From Pegoplata infirma (lineage: Eukaryota > Arthropoda > Insecta > Diptera > Anthomyiidae): a DNA stretch of 64,000 bases. A program made the translations under genes and the position numbers. Numbering within the stretch: position 1 is the first letter of the stretch; every line of letters starts with the position of its first letter. This document shows positions 55,371 through 64,000 of the stretch, one piece after another. A model generated the notes under the pieces. It did not search any database. It was given only the letters and a program-made list of their open reading frames with translations, and was not told the origin of the DNA. The DNA is taken from assembly GCA_963921195.1 (NCBI GenBank), contig OY992538.1, positions 55,232,852-55,296,851 of the forward strand, in the 5' to 3' direction.

Positions 55371-56646
55371 TTATACCCTACTCTTACAATTAGTGACAGA
55401 GGGTATATAAAAGTTTGTCATTTTGTTTGTAACTCATGGAAATATCGTTATGATCAGTGATCGGTTCTAAGACATTTCGTCACCTTATTATTGTTTTGCT
55501 CCATACGCCATTTTTGAAAAAAATTAGTTAGGAATGGAATATATATAATATAAATATCCTCTTTCTTATTCCGAAGTCCGTTTTTTAAAACATCTTTTCA
55601 AATTTGAGATATCCAGCATTTTCTAAGAAAAAACACACCATTTTGACGTTTTTTGAAAATTTGCTTTATAGAAAAGGCTCTAGATTATTTAAAAATTAAC
55701 GGATCTTGTATATTTTTGGAATGAAGATTAATTATGTTGGTACTATTCTACGTACCAAATTTTAATACCGTAACTTCTAAACATTTCAATTAATGTCATA
55801 TTTGCCATTTAGGTTGTGTGGGAGGTAGGCGTGTCCATTGACCGATCATCCCCATTTTTAATACCATGCAACCTGACTATATAAGTGTTCTAAATACCCA
55901 GTTTTGTCGATCTAGCTTTTTTTGTTTCATTGTTATTTTGTTTGGCGTTGAGAACTCATTTGCTCCATATCACACAAAAGTCTCAAATGTGTAAGCAAAA
56001 TTGGATATGGAGCATAATACCATAAAATCTTGTTTTCTTAAAAGCTTAAAATCTTTTGATCTAATTGTATGTAAAAGTCTGAAAACTAGAAGCTTTGTTA
56101 ACAATATATGTAGCAATAAATGGTAAACATTAAAACAAAATCCATCGATTACTTTTCGAGAAAATTTGTGGTAAACCTATTTTATCGTTTTTCTCGAAAC
56201 CGAGTTGTTGGCGTATGGAGCAAAACAATAATAAGCTGACGATTTGTCTGTTGAAATAACGATCACGGCCAAAATACTACCCAGATATAACTGTAACTTA
56301 ACATATTTGCTTGTAGTTTATTTTAAAAGTTTGGTATTGAATTTGAGCGATATACGTTCCGCCGTTCAAAAATTATGAGCAAAAAGGTAAGAACACCTCT
56401 TCAATTTTGGTACATTCCACATAACCTAAAACTACAAAACGCTTTAATTCAACTTCTGGTTAAAATATGTGAACAATATTGGATACCGACCGGTATTTAA
56501 ATAAGTGCAAACATATTTTTTACAAAAAAAAAAATCGCGGATTTTTTTTTCATAAAAAAAAAAGTTTTTTTCACCAAAAAAAAAATTTTTTTTTTTCAAA
56601 TTATCTTTACAATACATTTGGCAAGGCCGAATTTAACATTTTAACT
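55371..56646 (+). mobile_element. DINE-like element, family A, interrupted by a TIR element
   Basis: It starts TATACCCTACTCTTAC with GAGGGTATATAAAAG, and ends with CATTTGGCAAGGCCGAAT and ATTTTAACTTGG. The element at 55478 lies inside its core region; joining the flanks gives the expected GACATTTGTCTGTTGAAA. Confidence 0.7.
55478..56241. mobile_element. TIR element, 764 bp, CGTCACCTTATTATTGTTTT ends, ATTT duplication
   Basis: The ends CGTCACCTTATTATTGTTTT and AAACAATAATAAGCTGACG are inverted over about 32 bases through GCTCCATACGCC. ATTT lies on each side (55474-55477, 56242-56245). The interior has TTGAGA / TCTCAA and GGAGCAAA words and no transposase frame. Superfamily not assigned. Confidence 0.8.
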
Positions 56647-57000
56647 TGGTTTAGCTCAAAAGTTTTTTTATTGAATTTTTTTTCCGCGGAAATTTTTTTT
56701 GACAAATTTTGTTTTCAAACTTCGCCGATTTTTTTTCACCAAAAAAATTTTTTTTTGGGATTTTTTTTTTTCAAATTATGTTTGCAATACATTCGGCAAG
56801 GCAAAATTTAACTTTTTTACTCGTTTTACCAAAAATTTTTTTTCACCAAAAAAATTTTTTCCGCGGAAATTTTTTTTCACAATTTTTTTTTTTTTTTTTC
56901 AAATAAAGCTTTTGCAATTTTTTTTACATTGTGGAGGGTATCCATTTATTCGGCAAAGACAAATTAAACTTTTTTATTTATTTGTTTCCATTATATTGTC
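56647..57000 (+). repeat. Two extra tandem DINE 3' ends
   Basis: After the complete copy, two further 3'-end modules follow: AATACATTCGGCAAGGCAAA...TTTTTTACTCGTTTT (to about 56826) and ATTGTGGAGGGTATCC...ATTCGGCAAAGAC...TTTTTTATTTATTT (to about 56982). Each is preceded by CCGCGGAAATTTTTTT-like sequence. Confidence 0.65.
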
Positions 57001-57380
57001 TCTTTTCTTTCAATTTTAAAGTTTTGAAAAAGTGATTGAATTTTGTTTTCATTTCAAAGCTTTGTAAATTACTTAATTAGCCAAACATAATAATGGATTT
57101 ATTCGTCTGTCTGTCGGTTTTTACTACTACTGTTTTCTGGCTGCAATGACAATGGGCTTTAAAATTGTGTAGTAATAAAACAATTAAAATTAATTTTTGG
57201 TATTGAACTTTCATAAATTTTCTAAATTTAAATTTCTATATGTCGAATGTTTAATTGTATTTAGAATGACATGAACAAATGCAAAAACTTTCTTGCCACA
57301 AATTTGTAAATTGACAATTCGGGTAATGAAGAATGTTGTGTTTAAAGTAAAAACACACACTGTCGTAATTTGATTTATAA
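57001..57380. other. Unassigned non-coding segment
   Basis: Nothing recognised. The last three bases (TAA) are the left duplication of the next element. Confidence 0.4.
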
Positions 57381-58005
57381 CACCGTCCGACAAAAATGAA
57401 AAGAAAGTCGTTGAACACGAATTGCATAATATGCGTTTGAAACTAGAGACTAAATGTAGTAAAACTGCATTTACAGTTTTTCATTTCGTGATACTGTTTC
57501 CTTTTAAAAGGACTTCAAAGTTTTAAAGAATTAAATTTTATAAAATATTTTTTTATATTAATACTTGTCCTAGGATGCTACTATTGATAGCAAATGAAAG
57601 AAGAGGATCTCCCCTAATTTTCCTTTTTTTATTATTTTTACATATCGGGAAAACGAGGCAAGTTATGTCCATTCAAAAATGTGTCCTTCAATATCATTCA
57701 AAATTTTCAACAAAATATTTTGATAAAGTTTTCAAATGACTTTATTCACATTCTTTTATCCTAATATGGCAAAATATAAAAATAAAAAAATTAGGGGAGA
57801 TCCTCCAATTTTATGTGCCGTCACCAGTGTCATCCTAGGACAATTACAAATATTTTACAAAATGTATCCTTTAAAACTTTAAAGTCCTTTTAAAAGGAAA
57901 CAGGATCACGAAATGAAAAACTGTAAATGCAGTTTTACTTCATTTGATCTCTACTTTCGGACGTATATCATCCGGTTCATGTTTAATATTGGCTGTCGGA
58001 CGGTG
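57381..58005. mobile_element. PIF/Harbinger-like foldback, CACCGTCCGACA ends, TAA duplication
   Basis: TAA at 57378-57380 and 58006-58008 flanks CACCGTCCGACA and TGTCGGACGGTG. Arms of up to roughly 280 bases are inverted (GCATTTACAGTTTTTCATTT, CCTTTTAAAAGGACTT, GATCTCCCCTAATTTT), with a centre near 57700. No transposase frame. Confidence 0.82.
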
Positions 58006-58756
58006 TAATCACTTGAATGCAAGACGAAATTTTGCAATTGTTTTAAAAAATTCTCCAAAAATTGTTCAAGTTGCATAAAAAAATTTTGAAATTGTCAGTC
58101 AGAAGTTTTGCAATAAGTCATTAAAAGGATTTAAATTGCGATAAACAAACCGACATTTAAAACCCTACTGATGATGAACTGGAGTGTTTAAAACCGGTAT
58201 GGGAATACCAGAAATGACTATAATTTTAAGAAATTAAATTTTCTTCTACATTTTTTAAAATAAACCCTACAATAAAAAGATTTTGAATTTAATTTAGAAA
58301 ATTCCGAATTTCAGTTAATCAATTTTCGAAAACATACTTTAAGACGGTTTCGTAATCGTAATGCATTTAAAAACAAAATATCATGTGTCATTTATTTTTT
58401 ATCATAAATCAGAATAAAGAACGTTTTAAGTAAAAATTTTTTTAAGGAAATTTTTTTTCTTTGCAATCTAGTTTTTTAACTTTTTCATTGTGCGAACAAA
58501 CTATCTCATAAAATATTTATGCAGCTGTTTAGCAATAACGCCCATCAATCATATTGATGCAACACTTTGTAAACAATTACAATGTTTTTATGCAAAATTT
58601 AAGGAAATTTTTTAAACATTTGTTTTTCTAACGGGTTTTTAATGAGAAAATATGAAAAAGCAGTTGTACACTGGAAAAATTGATTTTTCCATTTTTTTCT
58701 AATCAAAAAAATCAATCTTTGTAAAAAAAGTTAAATCTAACAGCTCTTAATAAAAA
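58006..58756. other. Unassigned non-coding segment
   Basis: Contains GATGATGAACTGGAGTGTTT near 58170; no recognised repeat ends or coding family. Confidence 0.35.
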
Positions 58757-59933
58757 ACAAGTAGAAAAATTTAATTCGACTTGGTCGAATCTATGAATAC
58801 CCTCCACAATGTTATCTGATAGTAATTTTCTAAAAAAAATTTTAAAAAATTTCATTACAAATTTTTTATTAGAAATATGTATATTATTTTGAGTCAAACT
58901 TTCTTTTAATCAATCAAATTTTTTTGAGTGTACAATTTGTTTGACTGTCAACATTTTTTTGATTCTGCCATTTCATTCAAAAAAATAATAATGTGTAAAT
59001 TTTTTTTTTGAGTGTAACATTTTTTTTTTTGAGTGTAAATTTTTTTTTGAGTGTAAATTTTTTTTAGTGTACAAATTCTTTGAGTAACAAATTACTTTGT
59101 AAAATATTTTTGTTGTTTTATACCTACATATATGTAATACAAAAAAAAACTATTTCACATATTTTCCCCTTTTTATATTACCATCCTTTTCTTTAAAAAC
59201 CAAAAACAAATTAACATTCAATCATCTCATACTTTATAAGATTTTTTCCCGTTACATACAGTTACACTAACAATAACAAATATTTACTTGTCTAACAACT
59301 AAACTGCACCCCACGACAAGAAAACAAACAACAACAAGTTTTACAAAACTGGTATTTCACCATGCTATTAAAACTTGTTTAACGAGTTTTCAACAGTTTA
59401 AGGTGAAACAAATCTGAAATTCAGTGCATTGCTTATAACTTTTGAACCACTGAACCGATTTTGCTGAAATTCAAAACCAAACAGCCTTGGGGAACAACAA
59501 ATATATATGCTAAGCTTCAGTCCCCTCAGAATTGTCTTTCGAAAGTTATAGTGGTTTTAATCTTGTAAATTCGAAAAATACCCTTCCCGAAATTTACTAT
59601 TTTGCTCATAACTTTTGAACCACTGGACCGATTTCGCTGGATTGCAATACCAACCTGACCCGGTAAATGAAGAACATATATGTCAAACTTCAGGAGCCTC
59701 CGTAAAGTCTTTCAAAAGTTAGCGTGTTTTCAACGGACAGACAGACAGACAGACGGACGGACGGACGGACGGACGGACGGACGGACGGACGGACGGACAT
59801 CGCTAGATCGACTTAAAATCGATCAAGGATCATGAATATATATACTTTATGGGGTCCTAGACCAATATTTCGATGTGTTACAAACGGAATGACAAACTTA
59901 TATATACCCTCTATCACTAGAGTGGAGGGTATA
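58757..59933 (-). mobile_element. DINE-like element, family B, most complete copy
   Basis: Both ends are present on the minus strand: the 5' CTCTATCACTAGAG...GGAGGGTATA at the right and the 3' TTCGACTTGGTCGAA hairpin with ACAAGTAG at the left. The GTCC/GTCT core is long here, (GGAC)n about 12 units at 59750-59800 next to (AGAC)n. The segment 59113-59370 is absent from other copies and may be family variation or an old insertion. Confidence 0.8.
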
Positions 59934-60080
59934 AAAAATTACCCAAAAAATAGCTCTTTTTGAGTTTTTTTTTTTTCTAAAAACAAATTTCTTTTCACTC
60001 AAAGAACTGTAAAACAATTTGTCATAAAAGTTCGTCCAATGAAACTTTTTAATGAAGTTTTCATAAATATTATGAAAATG

Positions 60081-60642
60081 TTAATAAATATAATGAAATG
60101 TTTCATAAATACTATGAATATTTATGAAACATTTTATAAATATATTGAAACAGTTTTTTTGGGAAGGAGGAAAAAGGGAGTAGTGTTTGTGGATGTTTGA
60201 CTTGAGTTTTTTTATGCTGTAAGTTTCAGGAAAAACGTGGGCGGGAAGTTTGTTCCACATACGAATAGTTCGGCCAAAGAAGGAATTCTCTTTTTGCCCA
60301 ATCAACAACAAACGGATGAGCTCTGCTGGAGAGGCGCGTATTGGGACCAAACGCACATATATCCGGGATGAGATTACTTATCTCAGTGGAACAATTTTTG
60401 TGGAAATAACTATAGAACAAGGACACACAACCAACATTACGACGATGCTCTAAGGAATTAATGGAATCGGATATAATATCAGACCCTATTAGCATCAACG
60501 CCCTCCTCTGTACGCGGTCAAGTAACTACAATGATGATATTGAAGCACCTGCCCATACATGGGAATTGTATTCCATTTTAGGATGAATATAGGTAGTATA
60601 AACTGTTAGGAGATCAGATGGAGTGAAGTAGGTTCTGCAGCG
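60081..60642 (-). pseudogene. CR1/L2-like ORF2 C-terminus
   Basis: RTYFTPSDLLTVYTTYIHPK, EYNSHVWAGAS, then a TAG stop near 60519, then DRVQRRALMLIG, LEHRRNVGCVSLFYSY and, in a shifted frame, FFGRTIRMWNKLPAHVFPE. This is the characteristic tail after the RT domain in CR1/L2/Jockey-like elements. At least one stop and one frameshift make it non-functional. Confidence 0.85.
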
Positions 60643-60867
60643 CACATAGGGGTAAAATGGTATGTTTTATGGCATCAATTAAACCGCTGGATTTTTGTAG
60701 TCGATATGCCCACCGTTTTAAAGAGCGTAGCTTTTCGATTAAATTTATGTAAAAACATGTAAGACCTTCTTTGCAAAATTGCGAAAAAATGCGCAAAAAC
60801 GAAAAAAAAAATAGTTTGTTTGAAGTATACAATTTTGTTAATTTTTATGTTAATATATAGACACACA

Positions 60868-61520
60868 GAAAGAAATAAAAAAAAAATTTGAGTAAATTTT
60901 TAATACTATTGAGTAAAAAATTACTCAATTTTCCACCAGTAAACGATTTAATAGTATTGAGTAAATTTTTAATAAAAATTTATTAAATGTTTGCCAAAAA
61001 AATTTGAGTAAATTTTTAATTGACACTATTAAGTGCAGGAACAGAACAAGAAGCACCACCTTTTAAAAACAGAACAAGTTTTATTTCACATCGGCGCCGG
61101 CCACCGGTTTAATCTGCCAAACCATATGGAAAAAGTCGTGCCGGGCTTATTCTGTTTCTACTCTAAAAAAAACAAAGTTTAAAAAAATTTCATATTTTTT
61201 TACAAAGAAAAAAAAACATGTTTTTTCAAACTTTACCAAATATATTTTTGTCTTGAAGACATAAAAAAATTTTATAAATATGATTACAAACTTTCATGTA
61301 TATATACAAAAAACTATAAACTAAACGAGAATTAAAAAAACTAAGAAAATTCCAAAAAAAATTAAAAAAGCTATTAAATTCTTATTAAATTATTTACTCA
61401 ATTTGTTTTTAAATTTTTGAGTAAATTTTTAATTGCGTCAATTAAAAAATTACTCAAAACTTTTTTTAAATTTAAACAAGTGATTACTCAAATTGTTTTT
61501 CCCCATATTTTTTTCTGTGC
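60868..61520. mobile_element. TIR element, CACAGAAAGAAAT ends
   Basis: CACAGAAAGAAATAAAAAAA at the left and ATATTTTTTTCTGTG at the right are inverted; TTGAGTAAATTTTTAAT recurs in both orientations. The flanks are CA on both sides. The ends resemble family D at 33224. Confidence 0.6.
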
Positions 61521-61654
61521 ATAGCTATCGCTAAAATCAGTAAGTATTAGAATTACATACATATGAAGTATTCCACACCAAATGTTCCACTTAAAAAAGT
61601 TATATCGTATAAATTTAAAACTTGAAAAAAAACTATTATCAACTTATTTTTGGA

Positions 61655-62095
61655 AGTTGGGATTAAAATCGGTCATGGGGACGTTGATGGAGGTGTCTGG
61701 GGATACCTTCTTGCTCGCAATAGGTATTTACAAATTGATTAAGTATGATATCTATGCTAAAATAGTACAATTTTATCAAATTTATATATTATTTTTATAG
61801 CCACGCCCTTAAAAGTGGGCTGGATAATAAAAATGGCATATGCTACTCCACTTATTTATTTGGTAGGTCAAGGAACTTCTTGTCATAAAAATTTTTGATG
61901 TGTTGAACAAATGTAAGAAAACCCTCTAAAAATCGTGTTTCCTAAGATTTTTTTTTAATTCTTTAAGGGGTAGCTTTTTTCACCTGGTCCGATTTTGCCC
62001 ATTTTGGAACTTAATCAGCCTATGACCAATAGATATATTCGTGCCAAGTTTAAGAGGTCTAGCATTTTTGGTTTGGACTGCATGTGGTTTATTAG
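61655..62095 (-). mobile_element. DINE-like fragment, family L
   Basis: CATGGGGACGTTGATGGAGG, CCACGCCCTTAAAAGTGGGC and TTTGGTTTGGACTGCAT match the interior of the copies at 2669 and 51936. Both ends are missing. Confidence 0.5.
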
Positions 62096-62639
62096 TAAAA
62101 AAAAGTTATATTTTTAAAGTGCAGTTTCACAAAGCGGGAGCTTTTCGTGCAAGTTTCTATGACTGATTCTAGTAAAGAATTATACCACTTACCACTGTAT
62201 AAAAATATCTAAGGATAATGTAGGATAAGTCTTGACTTTTTGACCTTTAAACTTATGTTTTAAAAATCGTCATAAAAAGGATGTTCTTAGAACGGCTATA
62301 ACTTCTCTAATATTCAATGCAATTTGGTCAGAATGAATGAAAATAATTTGTGCTAAAATTACCTTTTAATTTATGTGTATAGTTCCAACATTTTTTATTT
62401 GTTTACCTTTCATTTTGAGTTTTCAACTTAAGACTATTTAAAATATTTTTTTTGTTTTCTTGAACTTTTACCAAATTTAACACAGTGCCAAGAAAAGGAA
62501 AATGGATAAATCAAAAAAGTAAAAATGCAGTCAAGCGTAGAAAAGTATAGGCTTTCGATATAAAATAACAATGTTAGCAAAATCGCTTTTTTAAAAAATG
62601 AATTGTTGCCAAGAAGCCCCATATAGCTGCCCCTATGTG

Positions 62640-63103
62640 CAGCGTTTCAAAAAAGCCCAAGCACTTGAATGCTTCTTTCGATACTTCAAATATGTGTTTG
62701 TTCCAACGGACGTCACGCTGTATTTTCATACCCAGAACATCAAAAGCTTCACATTCCCCAATGTTCACGCCACCAAAGGACAAATTAGGTCCTGAACCCT
62801 GAAGACGCTTGTGGGTCAGGACCTCTGATTGGCTTTGTCTATGGTCGAAGGAGTAAGTGTGGCAAATGTTGCTATAAAAGTCCCTTGAGTAAAACCCATC
62901 TACGACAACACGAATGGTACGATTACCGAGAAAGCTCGTGATAAAACGAGTTAAAGTATCACCAACGCCAAATGCTTTTACCTTCGAGATGAGTGCACGG
63001 TGCGAAACACGATCGAAAGCCTTAGAAATATCCAGAGCAACAACCTTACTTTCGCCAAGACGATGAATGGATTTACTCCACCTTTCCGAAAGAAACGCCA
63101 TTA
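62640..63103 (-). pseudogene. CR1/L2-like RT core, motifs B and C deleted
   Basis: MAFLSERWSKSIHRLGESKV leads into VVALDISKAFDRVSHRALIS (motif A with catalytic Asp) and SFLGNRTIRVVVDG. The protein then jumps to NICHTYSFDHRQSQ and VLTHKRLQGSGPNL, so motif B and the YADD box are lost in internal deletions. It ends EAFKCLGFLKRC (frame change near 62660), where the next piece continues at 60642. Confidence 0.85.
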
Positions 63104-63860
63104 CCCAGCAGAAATAAATCGAGATTTTGGCGACACAGCATCTGTTTATAGCATACCGTAGCGCATCCAAAGAGCGCTCTTAGGGATGCAGTAAAAGGAA
63201 GGGGAAAAAATTTTATTTTTTTTTAAGATTATTTATATAAAACTTATAATGTGTAATTATTTTTTGATAAAATTTCACACTTGCTTTCCTTTTTAATATT
63301 TTTAACACTTTTTGAATAAAAAAACATGAGTTTTAGACAAAGACACATGATTTGACTGCATCATTATTGCGCATTAATCAGCGCTGCAAAGAGCGCTTCA
63401 ATCATAGCATCTTTGACCGCTGTTCCCAATAAAAATCCCATAAAAAATGTGAAAATGAAAATTTCCGATATTTTTTTGATTTTCACTTCCGATTTTTTTT
63501 TTTTCATTTTGTTTCACATAAATAAAGTTTTGTAAAGTAAAACGAATGAATTTTTTTGTTATATTTTTTTAAATTTTAGTTATTTGATTTCAACTTTGAA
63601 TTTACAGCATCTTTATTCTGCTTAAATCTGCTCTACAAAGATACATGAATTCACTGCATCTTTAATCTGCTTAAATCAGCGCTCTAAAGACACGTGATTT
63701 CAGTGCATCTAAAGAGCGCTGTTTCTGTGTATCCAACTAGCGCTCTAAAGTGGGACATCGCCTTAGGGAATCATGCATGAATTCAGCGCAATTGGATGCG
63801 CTCCTTTACTCAAGTTCCCCTTCCAAAAGCTGCTGAACGTTCAGCAAAATTTCTGCTGGG
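63104..63860. mobile_element. CCCAGC-ended element, 757 bp, TA duplication
   Basis: The ends CCCAGCAGAAAT and ATTTCTGCTGGG are inverted. TA lies on each side (63102-63103, 63861-63862), and removal of one copy restores the LINE frame exactly. The interior has repeated AGCGCTCTAAAG, GCATCTTTAATCTGCTTAAA and TGCGCTCCTTTACTC words. Confidence 0.85.
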
Positions 63861-64000
63861 TAAGTCTCCAGTTGAACGACCCCTACGAAAACCATACTGT
63901 CGACCATTTAGCAGACCATTGAATTTCAAATAATTGACAAGATGAAAGTTCACCATACTCTCCATAACCTTAGAGAGCGCATAGCAAATGGCTATCGGGC
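63861..64000 (-). pseudogene. CR1/L2-like RT N-terminal part, cut by the window edge
   Basis: The minus-strand frame reads PIAICYALSKVMESMVNFHL, then NGLLNGRQYGFRRGRSTGDL. This is the RT finger region (motif 1-2) preceding the DISKAFDRV motif in this clade. The frame is open to the window edge. Confidence 0.85.

Larger units (their letters stand above)
60643..62639. mobile_element. 2.0-kb element with CACATAGGGG ends and 5-bp duplication CAGCG (Transib-like?)
   Basis: CACATAGGGG at 60643-60652 and CCCCTATGTG at 62630-62639 are perfect 10-bp inverted ends. CAGCG lies on each side (60638-60642, 62640-62644), and the host LINE frame is restored without a residue lost. A 5-bp duplication with a CAC start recalls Transib elements (CACWATG consensus), but the tip is CACATAG, so this is a suggestion only. 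It carries a CACAGAAAG element and a DINE fragment and no visible transposase. Confidence 0.75.
60081..64000 (-). mobile_element. CR1/L2-like non-LTR retrotransposon, split by two DNA elements
   Basis: Minus-strand coding pieces lie at 64000-63861, 63103-62640 and 60642-60081. Removing the element 63104-63860 with one TA gives GDLMAFLSERW; removing 60643-62639 with one 5-bp duplication gives GFLKRCRTYFTPSDLL. The element continues beyond the right edge of the window. Confidence 0.85.

Noticed and set aside
56479..57019. Overlapping open frames rich in Phe and Lys
   Set aside because: Low-complexity translation of poly-T and AAAATTTTTT runs in DINE 3' ends.
60614..60866. Candidate plus- or minus-strand genes beside the LINE tail
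   Set aside because: The frames run across the boundary at 60642/60643 between LINE sequence and an inserted element, so they are composite artefacts.

Overview
This is a gene-poor, AT-rich eukaryotic window, most likely intronic or intergenic DNA of a higher fly (Diptera, Brachycera, probably a calyptrate such as a blow fly or house-fly relative). The organism call rests on DINE-1/Helentron-like elements (subterminal TATACCC inverted repeats, GTCY microsatellite cores, a short hairpin before a CTTGT 3' end), on fly-type non-LTR retrotransposons, and on dense hAT, Tc1/mariner-type, PIF/Harbinger-like and piggyBac-like MITEs. No prokaryotic operon, CRISPR array or virus was seen.

Only one stretch looks like a host gene: a 168-base exon at 7796-7963 on the + strand. 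It has a polypyrimidine tract and AG acceptor, 56 open codons and a consensus GT donor. Its peptide suggests the region after a spectrin-like repeat in a Dbl-family RhoGEF, but the family call is tentative. If it is an internal exon, the rest of the window is flanking intron, with no further exon recognised in the 56 kb downstream.

Layout. 0-8 kb: DINE-like copies, a 5'-truncated RNase-H LINE with 17-bp target-site duplications, a 1.9-kb foldback, a MITE, then the exon. 8.8-12.7 kb: tandem arrays (about 145-bp units, a 16-bp minisatellite, a hAT MITE, a 21-bp minisatellite). 13-24 kb: degenerate AAGCTT-rich arrays interrupted by hAT MITEs and a decayed RTE-like LINE that itself carries a TIR element with a tRNA-SINE. 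23.6-32 kb: a 27-bp minisatellite split by a 3.9-kb TIR element and by DINE-like copies. 32.9-45.3 kb: the most deeply nested part (DINE > TIR element > DINE > CCC element > hAT foldback). 46-48.4 kb: the least damaged retrotransposon, RTE-like, with one stop codon. 49-60 kb: more hAT, pogo-like, Harbinger-like and DINE elements. 60-64 kb: a CR1/L2-like LINE split by two DNA elements whose removal restores its reading frame exactly.

The parts do not form a pathway. The biological content is the order of insertion, which can be read from target-site duplications and restored hosts. The main novelty candidates are a group of CCC...GGG-ended elements with variable 2-bp duplications, the repeated placement of DINE-like elements in the T-run of a 21-bp minisatellite, long-arm hAT foldbacks with perfect 8-bp duplications, and a Transib-like 5-bp-duplication element. 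All boundaries were read by eye; no alignment or database search was run.
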